From Oscillospiraceae bacterium (GTDB lineage Bacteria; Bacillota; Clostridia; Oscillospirales; Oscillospiraceae), in contig JAIRRO010000113.1 in assembly GCA_031255955.1 (NCBI GenBank), forward strand, positions 1 through 14,628: a stretch of DNA of 14,628 nt, given 5' to 3'. The notes beneath the pieces are model-generated. The model had not been told where the DNA came from and searched no databases. It saw only the letters and a list, made by a program, of their open reading frames with translations. Every line of letters begins with the position of its first letter. Within the stretch, counting starts at the first letter, position 1. The position numbers were made by a program, and so were the translations under genes. Shown in pieces: positions 1 to 6,566 of the stretch.

Positions 1-207
1 GAGGACATGGGCGGCGTAGACGACAACGCCCTGCTGGAAATGTGCCGCGCCGCCATAGACGCCAACCCCAAATCGGTATCCGACTACAAATCCGGCAAGG
101 AAAAAGCCCTGAAAGCCCTGGTCGGCGCCATAATGCGCGAATCCAAAGGCCGCGCCGATGCCCGCGCCGCCGAATCCACGCTGCTGCGGCTGATTGCCGG
201 GGAGTAA
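1..207 (+). CDS. gatB: Asp-tRNA(Asn)/Glu-tRNA(Gln) amidotransferase subunit B, C-terminal fragment
   Basis: This is the last 68 codons of a gene that enters from the left edge; the reading frame is open from base 1 and ends at TAA 205-207. The visible protein carries the typical GatB C-terminal (YqeY-like, tRNA-binding) tail, with the segment NPKSVSDYKSGKEKALKALV followed by a lysine-rich helix and a short final helix. GatB is the kinase/tRNA-binding subunit of GatCAB, which amidates mischarged Glu-tRNA(Gln) or Asp-tRNA(Asn) in the cytoplasm. The ATG at 7 is internal and is not a start. The next gene is convergent, eight bases away. No clear terminator was seen between them. Identification rests on recall of the family's conserved tail. 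Confidence 0.9.
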   Translation, partial: EDMGGVDDNALLEMCRAAIDANPKSVSDYKSGKEKALKALVGAIMRESKGRADARAAESTLLRLIAGE

Positions 208-215
208 GACTACGG

Positions 216-425
216 TTAGGCGTACCGCAAGCGCCCTTTAGGCTCGGGGATAATCCTGCCAAGCTCCTTTGCTGTATCCAGCCATTCTTGAACAATTTGC
301 TCGGCATTGTGCAATGCCTCTTTTGCCGTCGAGCCATCCGCCATACATCCGGCTAATTCCGGCACCTCAGCGATATACGAGCTGTCGTCCTCGCTCCAAT
401 ATAAAATAATTTCGTATTTATGCAT
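216..425 (-). CDS. Solitary HicB-family antitoxin-like protein
   Basis: A 69-residue protein with the HicB partial RNase H-like fold signature. It has an N-terminal strand with YEIILYWSEDDSSYIAEVPE, then LAGCMADGSTAKEALHNAEQ and a following helix, and ends in PEPKGRLRYA. HicB normally neutralises the mRNA interferase HicA. No hicA reading frame lies on either side, and the protein stops before any C-terminal DNA-binding domain, so it is an orphan. The start at 425 is chosen because GGGAG lies about 9 bases upstream; the further ATG at 458 falls inside the -10 box of the promoter at 458-486 and cannot be the start. It is convergent with gatB and divergent from the flavodoxin gene. Function as an antitoxin is unproven; many solitary HicB-like proteins have unknown roles. 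Confidence 0.82.
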   Translation of the reverse strand: MHKYEIILYWSEDDSSYIAEVPELAGCMADGSTAKEALHNAEQIVQEWLDTAKELGRIIPEPKGRLRYA

Positions 426-457
426 CAATTTCGTCTCCCATGATTCCTCGTAAATCA

Positions 458-486
458 ATTATATCGAAATAAAATCAACGTGTCAA
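458..486 (-). promoter_or_regulatory. Perfect-consensus sigma-A promoter for the hicB-like gene
   Basis: Read on the minus strand, TTGACA (486-481) and TATAAT (463-458) are separated by exactly 17 bases, a full match to the vegetative consensus. Transcription would begin near 451, leaving a leader of about 25 nt before the ATG at 425. No obvious operator palindrome overlaps it. Confidence 0.8.
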
Positions 487-534
487 TATCGCGTCGTGTG
501 ATTCGCTCGCCGCCTGGTTTCGCGCGTATTCTCC

Positions 535-550
535 ATTATTCAAAAATAAT
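535..550. repeat. Short palindrome upstream of the flavodoxin promoter
   Basis: ATTATT-CAAA-AATAAT is a perfect inverted repeat ending 12 bases before the flavodoxin -35 box. Flavodoxins are often iron-regulated in Clostridia, but the site is only a weak Fur-box match, so the binding protein, if any, is unknown. Confidence 0.35.
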
Positions 551-562
551 TTCAAATTAGGG

Positions 563-594
563 TTGACATCACTTATTCAATAGTGTAATATAAT
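563..594 (+). promoter_or_regulatory. Sigma-A promoter of the flavodoxin gene
   Basis: TTGACA at 563-568 is a consensus -35. The -10 is either TAATAT at 586-591 (17-base spacer) or TATAAT at 589-594 (20-base spacer); the first has the better spacing. The start of transcription would lie near 598-602, just at the base of the leader hairpin at 600-628. Confidence 0.7.
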
Positions 595-599
595 AACCG

Positions 600-628
600 C
601 ATAGATATTAGTTTTTACAAACTCTATG
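600..628 (+). other. 5'-leader hairpin of the flavodoxin mRNA
   Basis: CATAG (600-604) pairs with CTATG (624-628), and AGTTT (610-614) pairs with AAACT (619-623) across a TTAC loop. ATATT (605-609) is a bulge on the 5' side. The stem sits at the predicted mRNA 5' end, 13 bases before the GGAGG at 642-646. It may stabilise the transcript or be a protein site. It has no U-tract, so it is not a terminator. Confidence 0.45.
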
Positions 629-653
629 TAAATATTATTTCGGAGGTATTCAA

Positions 654-1070
654 ATGAAGGCTGCAATCATCTACTGGAGCGGCACAGGCAACACAGAGGC
701 TATGGCAAAGGCTATAGAGCGCGGTATGCGCGCCGCGGGTGCGGAGGTCGAGCTTCAGTCTGTCGAGAAGGCTGACGCGGGCGCGCTCGCCGGTTACGAC
801 AAGCTGGCGTTCGGCTGCCCGTCAATGGGGAACGAGGAATTGGAGGACACCATTTTCGCCCCGTTTTTCACCTCGGCAGAGGCTAATCTCAAGGGTAAGT
901 CCGTCGCCCTGTTCGGCTCTTATGGCTGGGGGGATGGTGAATGGATGCGCAACTGGCACACGCGCGCAGGCGGCGCGGGCGCCGTGCTGTTCGGCGAAGG
1001 CTTGATACAGCAGGAGGCGCCGGACGAGTCTGTTTGTGAGGACTTCGGCAAGCGCTTCGCGTCCGCATAG
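654..1070 (+). CDS. Flavodoxin (short-chain, clostridial type)
   Basis: A 138-residue cytoplasmic FMN electron carrier that can replace ferredoxin under iron limitation. The FMN phosphate-binding loop is visible at residues 8-14 (YWSGTGNTE segment). The second FMN loop GCPSMGNEELED contains the Met-Gly pair that stacks near the isoalloxazine ring, and GSYGWGDGEWM carries the conserved Trp of clostridial flavodoxins. Length matches the short-chain family. The ATG at 654 has GGAGG at 642-646. The gene is monocistronic, with its own promoter (563-594) and terminator (1119-1159). The first motif and overall length closely resemble the well-known clostridial flavodoxins; the redox partners cannot be told from this window. 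Confidence 0.93.
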   Translation: MKAAIIYWSGTGNTEAMAKAIERGMRAAGAEVELQSVEKADAGALAGYDKLAFGCPSMGNEELEDTIFAPFFTSAEANLKGKSVALFGSYGWGDGEWMRNWHTRAGGAGAVLFGEGLIQQEAPDESVCEDFGKRFASA

Positions 1071-1118
1071 CTCCCTCGCAGCGCCCTTATAGCACACACA
1101 CTTACATAGGCACACAGG

Positions 1119-1159
1119 CAGCCCGCTGATTACAATTATTTGATCGGCGGGCTGTTTTT
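1119..1159 (+). terminator. Rho-independent terminator of the flavodoxin gene
   Basis: CAGCCCGCTGAT (1119-1130) pairs with ATCGGCGGGCTG (1143-1154), 12 pairs with one G-U, around a 12-base loop, followed by TTTTT (1155-1159). The 3' arm and loop lie inside the end of the convergent ABC ATPase gene, so the terminator doubles as coding sequence there. On the minus strand the hairpin has no U-tract, so it should not terminate the importer operon efficiently. Confidence 0.85.
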
Positions 1160-1798
1160 GTCATCAAACGTGATTATACGCTCACTCACGCGTTCTGCCA
1201 GCGCCGCGCTGTGCGTCACGGCGATAAGCCCCAGCCCGCGCGCGCTGACGACGTCACACAACAGCTCCCATATCTGCGCTTGTGTGATAACGTCAAGCAT
1301 CGTGCTGACCTCGTCGGCGATGATAAAGCGCGTCTCCGGCGCGAGCGCGCGGGCTATGCAGAAGCGCTGAAGCTCCCCGCCGGAAAGCTCTGCCGGATAT
1401 CTGTCCATCCACGCTTTTTCAATCCCCAGCGCCGCTAGCAGCGCATCGTCGGGACTGCTTGCCTCTGTCAGGGTTTTGCCGAGCTTTAAGCGCGGATTCA
1501 CCGCCTTTTCCGGATGCTGATATATAAGCTGCACGGGGCGAAAGCCTTTTTTCGGCAGCGGCTTGCCATCTATCGTCACCTCTCCCGATTTCGGGCGCAG
1601 CATCCCCGCAAGAATCTGCGCCAGCGTACTCTTGCCGCAGCCGGAGGGTCCCACAAGCGCGACGCGCTCCCCCGCCTTTACCGACATATTAAAGCCTTTC
1701 AGAATATCTCTTCCGCGTCCGTAAGCGAATACTATCTCCCGAGCCTCCAGCATTCCGGCGCCGCGCGCGGCTTTGCTCACATCAATTCTATCTTGCAT
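1136..1798 (-). CDS. Peptide/nickel ABC importer ATP-binding protein (OppF/DppF/NikE type)
   Basis: A 220-residue ABC ATPase, last gene of the importer operon. Visible motifs are Walker A GPSGCGKST (50-58), Q-loop Gln94 in YQHPEKAVNP, signature LSGGE (138-142), Walker B RFIIADE (157-163), an intact D-loop MLD (167-169) and H-loop His196. It lacks the C-terminal oligopeptide-transporter extension found in its partner ATPase, which is common for the second ATPase of such systems. The ATG at 1798 overlaps the upstream ATPase by 11 bases and has GGAGGTGA about 10 bases before it; a start at Met16 (1753) lacks as good a site. It should pair with the 1788-2690 ATPase under the two permeases on the inner membrane face. 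Confidence 0.88.
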   Translation of the reverse strand: MQDRIDVSKAARGAGMLEAREIVFAYGRGRDILKGFNMSVKAGERVALVGPSGCGKSTLAQILAGMLRPKSGEVTIDGKPLPKKGFRPVQLIYQHPEKAVNPRLKLGKTLTEASSPDDALLAALGIEKAWMDRYPAELSGGELQRFCIARALAPETRFIIADEVSTMLDVITQAQIWELLCDVVSARGLGLIAVTHSAALAERVSERIITFDDKNSPPIK

Positions 1799-2690
1799 TA
1801 TAACAGCTCACCTCCCCACCCCGCACGGCACGCGGCGGCGGGATTTTTTGCCCGCACTCCGGCGAGCGCATATCGCAGCGCGGCGCATACAGACATCCGT
1901 CGGGCAAATTCCCCGCGTATGGCTGCACCCCCACTGTCGGCTTGAATCCGTTTTGCGGCATGGCGCGCCACAGAGCACGGCTGTACGGATGGCGCAGCCT
2001 GTTTTCATCGGTGAAATCCGATGCCTTTGCCGTTTCAACGGTTGTTCCCGCGTAAAACACGGCGATTTCATCCGCAAAGCGTACGGCAAGCTCCAGGTCG
2101 TGCGTTATGAGCAGCACAGCCGCCCCCGCGTCCGCCAGCTCGCGGAAATGCTTCATCGCATGCTCCGCCAAATGCGGGGATAACCCCGGCGTCGGCTCGT
2201 CGGCTATCACAAGCCTCGGTTTACCGGCTAGCGCCGCGCTGATCAGCACACGGCGCGTCATACCGCCAGACAGCTCGTGCGGGAACTGCCGCGCTACCGC
2301 GGCGTCCAGATGATATCTGTCAAAAAGTCCGCCCACCACGGCTTTATCGCGCGAAACCTGTCTCCCCACGCGCATAAGCGGGTCAAGATACGTCACCGAT
2401 TGCGGCACAAACGCCATCTCGCGCCCGCGCAGTTTTTTCTGCAGCGCGGGTGTAAGCGGCTCCCCGAACCACGTCATCCCGCCCTCGACGCGGGCGTTCT
2501 TCGGCAGAATGCCGAGTATCGCGTGTACAAGCAGACTCTTTCCGGAGCCGCTGGAGCCCGCTACGGCAAGCATTTCCCCCGCGCGCGCCGTGATATTCAA
2601 ATTCGATATCACCCTTAAATATCGTCGCGCAAAGCCGCCGTCATACATCAAAAATTCCAGCGAAAGATTTTTTACCTCCAGCGCGTTCAT
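1788..2690 (-). CDS. Peptide/nickel ABC importer ATP-binding protein (OppD/DppD type)
   Basis: A 300-residue ABC ATPase. It shows Walker A GSSGSGKS (45-52), Q-loop Gln97 in VPQSVTYLDP, signature LSGGM (140-144), Walker B LVIADE (160-165) and H-loop His197. The C-terminal OppD/DppD extension is present, with RHPYSRAL and Cys266, Cys272, Cys279 and Cys296 in the usual spacing; this Cys set is conserved in OppD/DppD proteins and has been linked to an iron-sulfur site in some. The D-loop reads PGLSP, without the usual Asp after Leu. The start at 2690 is chosen over 2771 because AAGGAGG lies about 12 bases upstream and the family begins LEVKNLSLEF. It follows the second permease by 22 bases and overlaps the next ATPase. 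Confidence 0.9.
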   Translation of the reverse strand: MNALEVKNLSLEFLMYDGGFARRYLRVISNLNITARAGEMLAVAGSSGSGKSLLVHAILGILPKNARVEGGMTWFGEPLTPALQKKLRGREMAFVPQSVTYLDPLMRVGRQVSRDKAVVGGLFDRYHLDAAVARQFPHELSGGMTRRVLISAALAGKPRLVIADEPTPGLSPHLAEHAMKHFRELADAGAAVLLITHDLELAVRFADEIAVFYAGTTVETAKASDFTDENRLRHPYSRALWRAMPQNGFKPTVGVQPYAGNLPDGCLYAPRCDMRSPECGQKIPPPRAVRGGEVSCYNAR

Positions 2691-2712
2691 AGCTGTAAAC
2701 CGCCTCCTTAAA

Positions 2713-3537
2713 TTACATCTGCGCCTCGCGCGGTTCAAGCAGATACCGCACAAGACTGCCGAGCTTATCAATCAGCAGCACAAGAATCACAAGCGACACC
2801 CCCGGGAAAATCGCCAGCCAAATTGCGCCGCTCGAAATATACCGCATAGACTCCGCCAGAATAATCCCGATTGCGGGACGCTCCGGCGGAAGCCCGAAGC
2901 CCAAAAATGTCAGTCCCGATTCGTGCATTATCGCGTGTGGAAACAGCAAAATAAGCCCGACGAAAAACTGCGGCAGCAGATGCGGCAAAACGTGTCGCCG
3001 CGCTATCCACAGCCGCGACTTCCCAAAGCCGCGCGCCGCCGCGATATATTGCGCGGAGCGTATTTGCAGCACCTCTCCGCGTATTATCCTCGCAAGACTC
3101 ACCCAATGCGTCACCGCCACGCCTATCAGCATCCCGGCAGCCCCGCGTGACAGCGCCACGGAAATCAGGATAATCAGCACGGTGTGCGGCACGCTCATAA
3201 AAACGTCGATAAACCAGTTTACGGCGTGGTCGACAATCCCACGCCCCAGCGCCGCCGTCAAGCCCACCGCCAGGGCGATAACAGCCGATATCGCGGACGC
3301 CACCGCGCCCACCGTCAGGCTCAGCGACAGCCCCTTTATCGTCCTGACGAACATATCCCGCCCCAAAAAATCCGTGCCGAATATATGCCCGGGCGACGGG
3401 GGCAATCCCTTTTGCGAAAAATCAGCGTCTATCGCGGCGGCGGGCAGCAGCGCCCCGCCGATGTATATGGCGAGAATAACCGCGAGAATCGCAGCGGCAA
3501 TAATCGCGGCGGCGGTGCGTCGATTCAGCTTTTTCAT
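2713..3537 (-). CDS. Peptide/nickel ABC importer permease (DppC/OppC/NikC type)
   Basis: A 274-residue membrane protein. It has one N-terminal transmembrane segment, then the family marker FGTDFLGRDMF, then a binding-protein-dependent permease domain with several hydrophobic helices. The cytoplasmic EAA loop that contacts the ATPases is seen as YIAAARGFGKSRLW...HVLPHLLP, and ESGLTFLGFGLPP is the usual later motif of DppC proteins. The start ATG at 3537 overlaps the stop of the preceding permease as ATGA and has AAGGAG about 9 bases upstream, so translation of the two permeases is probably coupled. The N-terminal extension available to 3618 is not used. Confidence 0.9.
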   Translation of the reverse strand: MKKLNRRTAAAIIAAAILAVILAIYIGGALLPAAAIDADFSQKGLPPSPGHIFGTDFLGRDMFVRTIKGLSLSLTVGAVASAISAVIALAVGLTAALGRGIVDHAVNWFIDVFMSVPHTVLIILISVALSRGAAGMLIGVAVTHWVSLARIIRGEVLQIRSAQYIAAARGFGKSRLWIARRHVLPHLLPQFFVGLILLFPHAIMHESGLTFLGFGLPPERPAIGIILAESMRYISSGAIWLAIFPGVSLVILVLLIDKLGSLVRYLLEPREAQM

Positions 3538-4523
3538 ATGCCTGTGCTCCTTCTTGTGCGCGGGTCGATGATAAGCGTCAGGACGTTCGCAATCAAATTC
3601 CCCGCGAAGATAAAACACGCCGTGAATATCACAATTCCCAAAAACAATGGAATATCAGTCGCGCCCGTCCCCGCGGCGGACACAGCAGCACCAAGCCCGG
3701 GATAGCTGAATATGCTCTCCGCGAACACCGAGCCGCCGAACAGCTCCGCAAAGGAGCCGAGCTGCATCGTAACAGCGGGAATCAGCGCGTTTCTTATGCC
3801 GTGCTGAAACAGGATTGCAACGTCGCTCTCCCCTCGCGCACGGGCGAATATCGCCCAATCGCTGCCGTATGCGTCAATCAGCTTTTCACGCGTGTGCAGC
3901 GCAAGATTGGCAAACGAGAGAAAGCCTAACGTCATCGCGGGCAGTATTATGTGATGAATCCGCTGCCCGAGAGTCACAGCCTCCGGCGGCACACCCGGCG
4001 GCACAGCCAGCCCGAACGGGAACCACCCCAACGCCGCCGCAAAAACGGCGAGAAACACAAGTCCGATCCAAAACGTCGGAATCGAACACATTATCAGGCA
4101 CACACGCTTGATTACGCGGTCCTGCCATCGCCCGCGGAACACTCCCATCACGCAGCCCACGGAAAACCCCAGCAGACCGGAAAACGTCCACGCCGTCATC
4201 ATCAAGGCAAGCGAGGTCTTAAAGCGCACCCCGACAACGTCAAGCACGGGCTGGCGATAAGCTGTGCTTGTCCCCCACTCTCCGCGCAAAACGCCGCCGA
4301 GCCACGCAAAATAACGCTTCACGGGAGGCTCATCAATGCCCCAATATTCCCTCATGCGCTCCACGTTTTCGTCCGACACACCGGGATGCGAAAGGCGGTA
4401 GCGCGTCTCCGGATCTATAGGAGACGCGCTTGCCAGCGCAAATGACAGCACGCTCACCGCAAGCAGCAGTGTAATCCCCCGCGCCACATAAACCGCTATT
4501 GTTTTTATGATAACCGCCCCCAT
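3534..4523 (-). CDS. Peptide/nickel ABC importer permease (DppB/OppB/NikB type)
   Basis: A 329-residue permease. The N-terminal helix (IIKTIAVYVARGITLLLAVS) leads to the family's ASPIDP region and to the periplasmic-type segment with YWGIDEPPVKRYFAWL and LRGEWGTS. Later come several helices and the EAA loop WAIFARARGESDVAILF...RNALIPAV, with SIFSYPGLG near the end. The start is uncertain. ATG 4523 gives the family length and a normal first helix but has no Shine-Dalgarno; a GTG at 4607 would add 28 Arg/Ala-rich residues encoded by the repeats at 4524-4650 and is not family-like. It follows the binding-protein gene by 130 bases. Lower expression than the binding protein would be expected from this arrangement. 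Confidence 0.88.
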   Translation of the reverse strand: MGAVIIKTIAVYVARGITLLLAVSVLSFALASASPIDPETRYRLSHPGVSDENVERMREYWGIDEPPVKRYFAWLGGVLRGEWGTSTAYRQPVLDVVGVRFKTSLALMMTAWTFSGLLGFSVGCVMGVFRGRWQDRVIKRVCLIMCSIPTFWIGLVFLAVFAAALGWFPFGLAVPPGVPPEAVTLGQRIHHIILPAMTLGFLSFANLALHTREKLIDAYGSDWAIFARARGESDVAILFQHGIRNALIPAVTMQLGSFAELFGGSVFAESIFSYPGLGAAVSAAGTGATDIPLFLGIVIFTACFIFAGNLIANVLTLIIDPRTRRSTGI

Positions 4524-4650
4524 TGCCGCAGCACTTGAATATTTGCGCCCGCACTCGCACTCGCGCCCGCGCGTGCGCGTTTCCCGTGCCGCAGCACGTT
4601 TAATCACTTTCCCCGTGCCGCAGCACGCTTAATACCGCAGCACGTTTAAT
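4524..4650 (-). repeat. Four repeats encoding mini-hairpins with UGCG tetraloops, between binding protein and permease genes
   Basis: On the mRNA (minus) strand the unit ATTAAACGTGCTGCGGCA recurs at 4634-4650, 4616-4633 and 4587-4604, with a diverged copy at 4524-4540 abutting the permease ATG. In the 4616-4633 and 4587-4604 copies CGUGC pairs with GCACG around UGCG, a C(UNCG)G-type tetraloop. The other two form only shorter or wobble stems. The 46 bases between the last two copies are a GC-rich alternation of GCGCCC and CGCACT. There is no coding signal. Plausible roles are protection of the binding-protein mRNA 3' end or damping of permease translation; neither is shown. Confidence 0.7.
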
Positions 4651-4653
4651 TTC

Positions 4654-6306
4654 TTATTCCCATATCCAATCCTTCAGATTCGCCACAAGCGTCCACGACG
4701 CGCCGTGCGCGTGAATCATTTGGTCTCCCGTGTTCAGTCCGTCGCGCCGAAAATACAGATGATCCTTGTTCACAAGGAATATATACGGGCACTCCCCGCG
4801 CATGCTTGTTCCGGTTTCGCCGTCCCACTGCGCTTTTTGCCAAAATGGTATGGCGTCCTCAATCGTTTTCGCGCCGAGCGCCGCTTCCAGATATCCGTCC
4901 ACCGCCGCGCTTGCGAAGCTTTCGGGGTTATACCAGTCGTCCCGCCCGACGCTTGAGCTGTGATACAGATAATAGCTTGTTATCGGGTTTGCGCTACCCC
5001 ACGCCAAAATCATCGGCTGGGCAACCATAATCGCCATAATATCGCCCTCGCCCATACCCTCAACAAGCAGCTCGACGCCGATATTCTCCTTCACTTGATT
5101 TGCCGCCGACATCGCAACCGCCTGACGCGCGGAATCCCCCGCGAAGTAATACACAGGCACAGACGCCTTTATTCCGTCCTTATCGCGTATGCCGTCGCCA
5201 TCCGTATCCGTCCAGCCCGCAGCCTCCAGCAGCGAAATGGCGTAATCAACGTCCATTTCAATTACGCTCTCCGGGTTCCACCACGGCATACCGTCGTTTT
5301 CCGAATACGCGGGCGCGGCATATCCGCTGAGTGCCTCGTCACAAAGCCGCTCGCGGTCTATGGCATACGCTATCGCCTTTCTCAGATTAACATCGCATGT
5401 CACATCGTTGCCCATCGGATTACCGAGTGAGCTAGTCCCGCTGCCCGCGGGGATAGTCGGCATAACAATGCCCATATTATCAACGGTTTTTTCAACAAGC
5501 AAATTGTAGCCGTCGATGGTGTTCACCGCCGCAATCGTCGCGGAGGTCAGCGTTATATCAACCTGCCCGGAGCGCGCCGCAATCAGCTGCTGATCCTCCC
5601 CCGACATATTGATGAATACAGCGCGGCGTATCCCGGGGGCTTTTCCGTAATAACCCTCATTGGCTTCAAGAATCATCTGCTGGTCAACATCATACTGCGC
5701 CAGCTTATACGGTCCCGATCCGACGGGGCTTTGCGCGAAGCCCGCTCCGTAGAGATGTTCCGGCGCTATGCCGATACCCGACATCGTCAGTATAAATGTA
5801 GACTGCGGGTGCTTCAGCGTTATTATAACCGTGTCGCCCTCTGCCCCGGCAGCCACGCTGTCGATAACGGATAAATCAATCTCTGACGCCGTTTCCATAA
5901 TCGTTTGCAACGAAAACAGCACGTCAGAGACCTTTACAGGCTCGCCGTCCGTAAAGCGGGCGTCGCTTCGCAGCTTGAAGGTATAGGTAAGCGCGTCCTC
6001 CGAGACCTCATAGCTCTCAGCCAGATCCGGGATAACGTTTACATCCGCGTCCAGCGCGACAAGCGTAGAGAATAACAACGGCACATAGCTGCCGTGACCG
6101 GCTGTGACAAGCGGGTCAAATCCGGAGGGAATACCGGGGAAGCCAATGATAACCTCGTCTTTTTTACCGACCGAATCCGTCGGCGTAGGTGTGGCGGAGG
6201 GGTCTGTGTTACTCGCGGCGTCCCCGCCACAGGCGGCTGCCAGCGCGCAGAGCAGCGCCGCCGCCAGCAGCGCCGCAATAATGGTTTTCAGGCTTGATTT
6301 CTTCAT
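4654..6306 (-). CDS. ABC importer substrate-binding lipoprotein (SBP_bac_5 family)
   Basis: A 550-residue extracytoplasmic binding protein, first gene of the importer operon. The N-terminus is a lipoprotein signal: basic MKKSSLKT, a hydrophobic stretch, then AAAC with the lipidated Cys at 26. A Ser/Thr/Pro/Asp linker (about 30-45) follows. The mature part has the SBP_bac_5 hallmarks: PSGFDPLV early on, PDLAESYEVSEDALTYTFKL, FTDGEPVKVSDVLFSL, GSGPYKL and VNLRKAIAYAIDRE. A DTDGDGIRD loop resembles a calcium-binding loop, and the C-terminus has MIHAHGASW. Ligand could be peptide, nickel or another metal chelate; the sequence does not settle it. The ATG at 6306 has AAAGGA about 13 bases upstream, a weak site. 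The gene is preceded by a long structured leader. Confidence 0.9.
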   Translation of the reverse strand: MKKSSLKTIIAALLAAALLCALAAACGGDAASNTDPSATPTPTDSVGKKDEVIIGFPGIPSGFDPLVTAGHGSYVPLLFSTLVALDADVNVIPDLAESYEVSEDALTYTFKLRSDARFTDGEPVKVSDVLFSLQTIMETASEIDLSVIDSVAAGAEGDTVIITLKHPQSTFILTMSGIGIAPEHLYGAGFAQSPVGSGPYKLAQYDVDQQMILEANEGYYGKAPGIRRAVFINMSGEDQQLIAARSGQVDITLTSATIAAVNTIDGYNLLVEKTVDNMGIVMPTIPAGSGTSSLGNPMGNDVTCDVNLRKAIAYAIDRERLCDEALSGYAAPAYSENDGMPWWNPESVIEMDVDYAISLLEAAGWTDTDGDGIRDKDGIKASVPVYYFAGDSARQAVAMSAANQVKENIGVELLVEGMGEGDIMAIMVAQPMILAWGSANPITSYYLYHSSSVGRDDWYNPESFASAAVDGYLEAALGAKTIEDAIPFWQKAQWDGETGTSMRGECPYIFLVNKDHLYFRRDGLNTGDQMIHAHGASWTLVANLKDWIWE

Positions 6307-6480
6307 TTGATGTTGCAGTTCCTTTCATTTTTAAGTCATTTTCAAGTTTTTCGGGGCTTGCTTTCCGGTGCTTTTGCGCGGCAAAAAACCACGCAAGCCG
6401 ACTCACCGCGCTCCCGCGGCAGGTTCAGCCTTCGTGGCTAAAAATTTTATATCGTTATTGAGTTCACGGCAAACCGTGTC
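6307..6480 (-). promoter_or_regulatory. Long structured 5' leader of the importer operon (candidate attenuator or riboswitch)
   Basis: Transcription from the promoter at 6485-6513 should begin near 6478-6480 and run about 170 nt before the ATG at 6306. The first bases form a perfect hairpin, CACGG-UUUG-CCGUG (6478-6465). A terminator-like hairpin lies at 6383-6438. The segment GGUUUGCC (6475-6468) can instead pair with GGCUGAACC (6430-6422), eight pairs with a one-base bulge and two G-U pairs, which would break both the first hairpin and the terminator stem. I could not match it to a riboswitch class I know. Pairing was worked out by hand. Confidence 0.55.
6383..6438 (-). terminator. Rho-independent-type hairpin inside the importer leader
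   Basis: On the minus strand CCACG (6437-6433) pairs with CGUGG (6393-6389). Inside, AAG-CUGA pairs with UCGG-CUU with one bulged G, and GCCGCG pairs with CGCGGU around a GGAG loop. Six U residues follow directly (6388-6383). It lies downstream of a strong promoter but upstream of the first gene of the same operon, and nothing else on this strand precedes it. A role in attenuation is therefore more likely than simple termination. Confidence 0.65.
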
Positions 6481-6484
6481 CCAC

Positions 6485-6513
6485 AGTATACAGCCTTTTT
6501 CGCTTAAAGTCAA
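6485..6513 (-). promoter_or_regulatory. Sigma-A promoter of the importer operon
   Basis: On the minus strand TTGACT (6513-6508) and TATACT (6490-6485) are separated by 17 bases, one mismatch each from consensus. The predicted start is near 6478-6480. The -35 sits in the 9-base sequence TAAAGTCAA (plus strand, 6505-6513), which recurs at 6567-6575 as the -35 of the divergent flagellar promoter. Confidence 0.75.
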
Positions 6514-6566
6514 TACCCCGACGGCGAAAAAATTAAAAAACTTCAAAATCCTTTATCGCCTCGCGC

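Noticed and set aside
459..653. A hicA toxin gene beside the HicB-like gene
   Set aside because: No frame on either strand in this gap has a start and a HicA-like sequence; the space is filled by two divergent promoters and a leader.
4541..4586. CG-rich alternating tract as a CRISPR-like or satellite array
   Set aside because: Units are 6 bases and irregular, with no spacers; it is a short GC-alternating tract inside the repeat region.
4524..4607. GTG start at 4607 for the first permease
   Set aside because: The extra 28 residues are Arg/Ala-rich translations of the repeats and no permease of this family has such an extension. The choice of 4523 is still not firm, as no ribosome site is seen.
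6209..6406. Minus-strand frame starting MSRLAWFF in the importer leader, possibly a leader peptide
   Set aside because: Its start lies inside the terminator stem, it runs out of frame deep into the binding-protein gene, and the aromatic run is only the U-tract translated.
6383..6440. Plus-strand reading of the leader hairpin as a c-di-GMP or cobalamin riboswitch for the flagellar genes
   Set aside because: The flagellar promoter lies downstream of it, and the conserved core sequences of those classes are not present in order.
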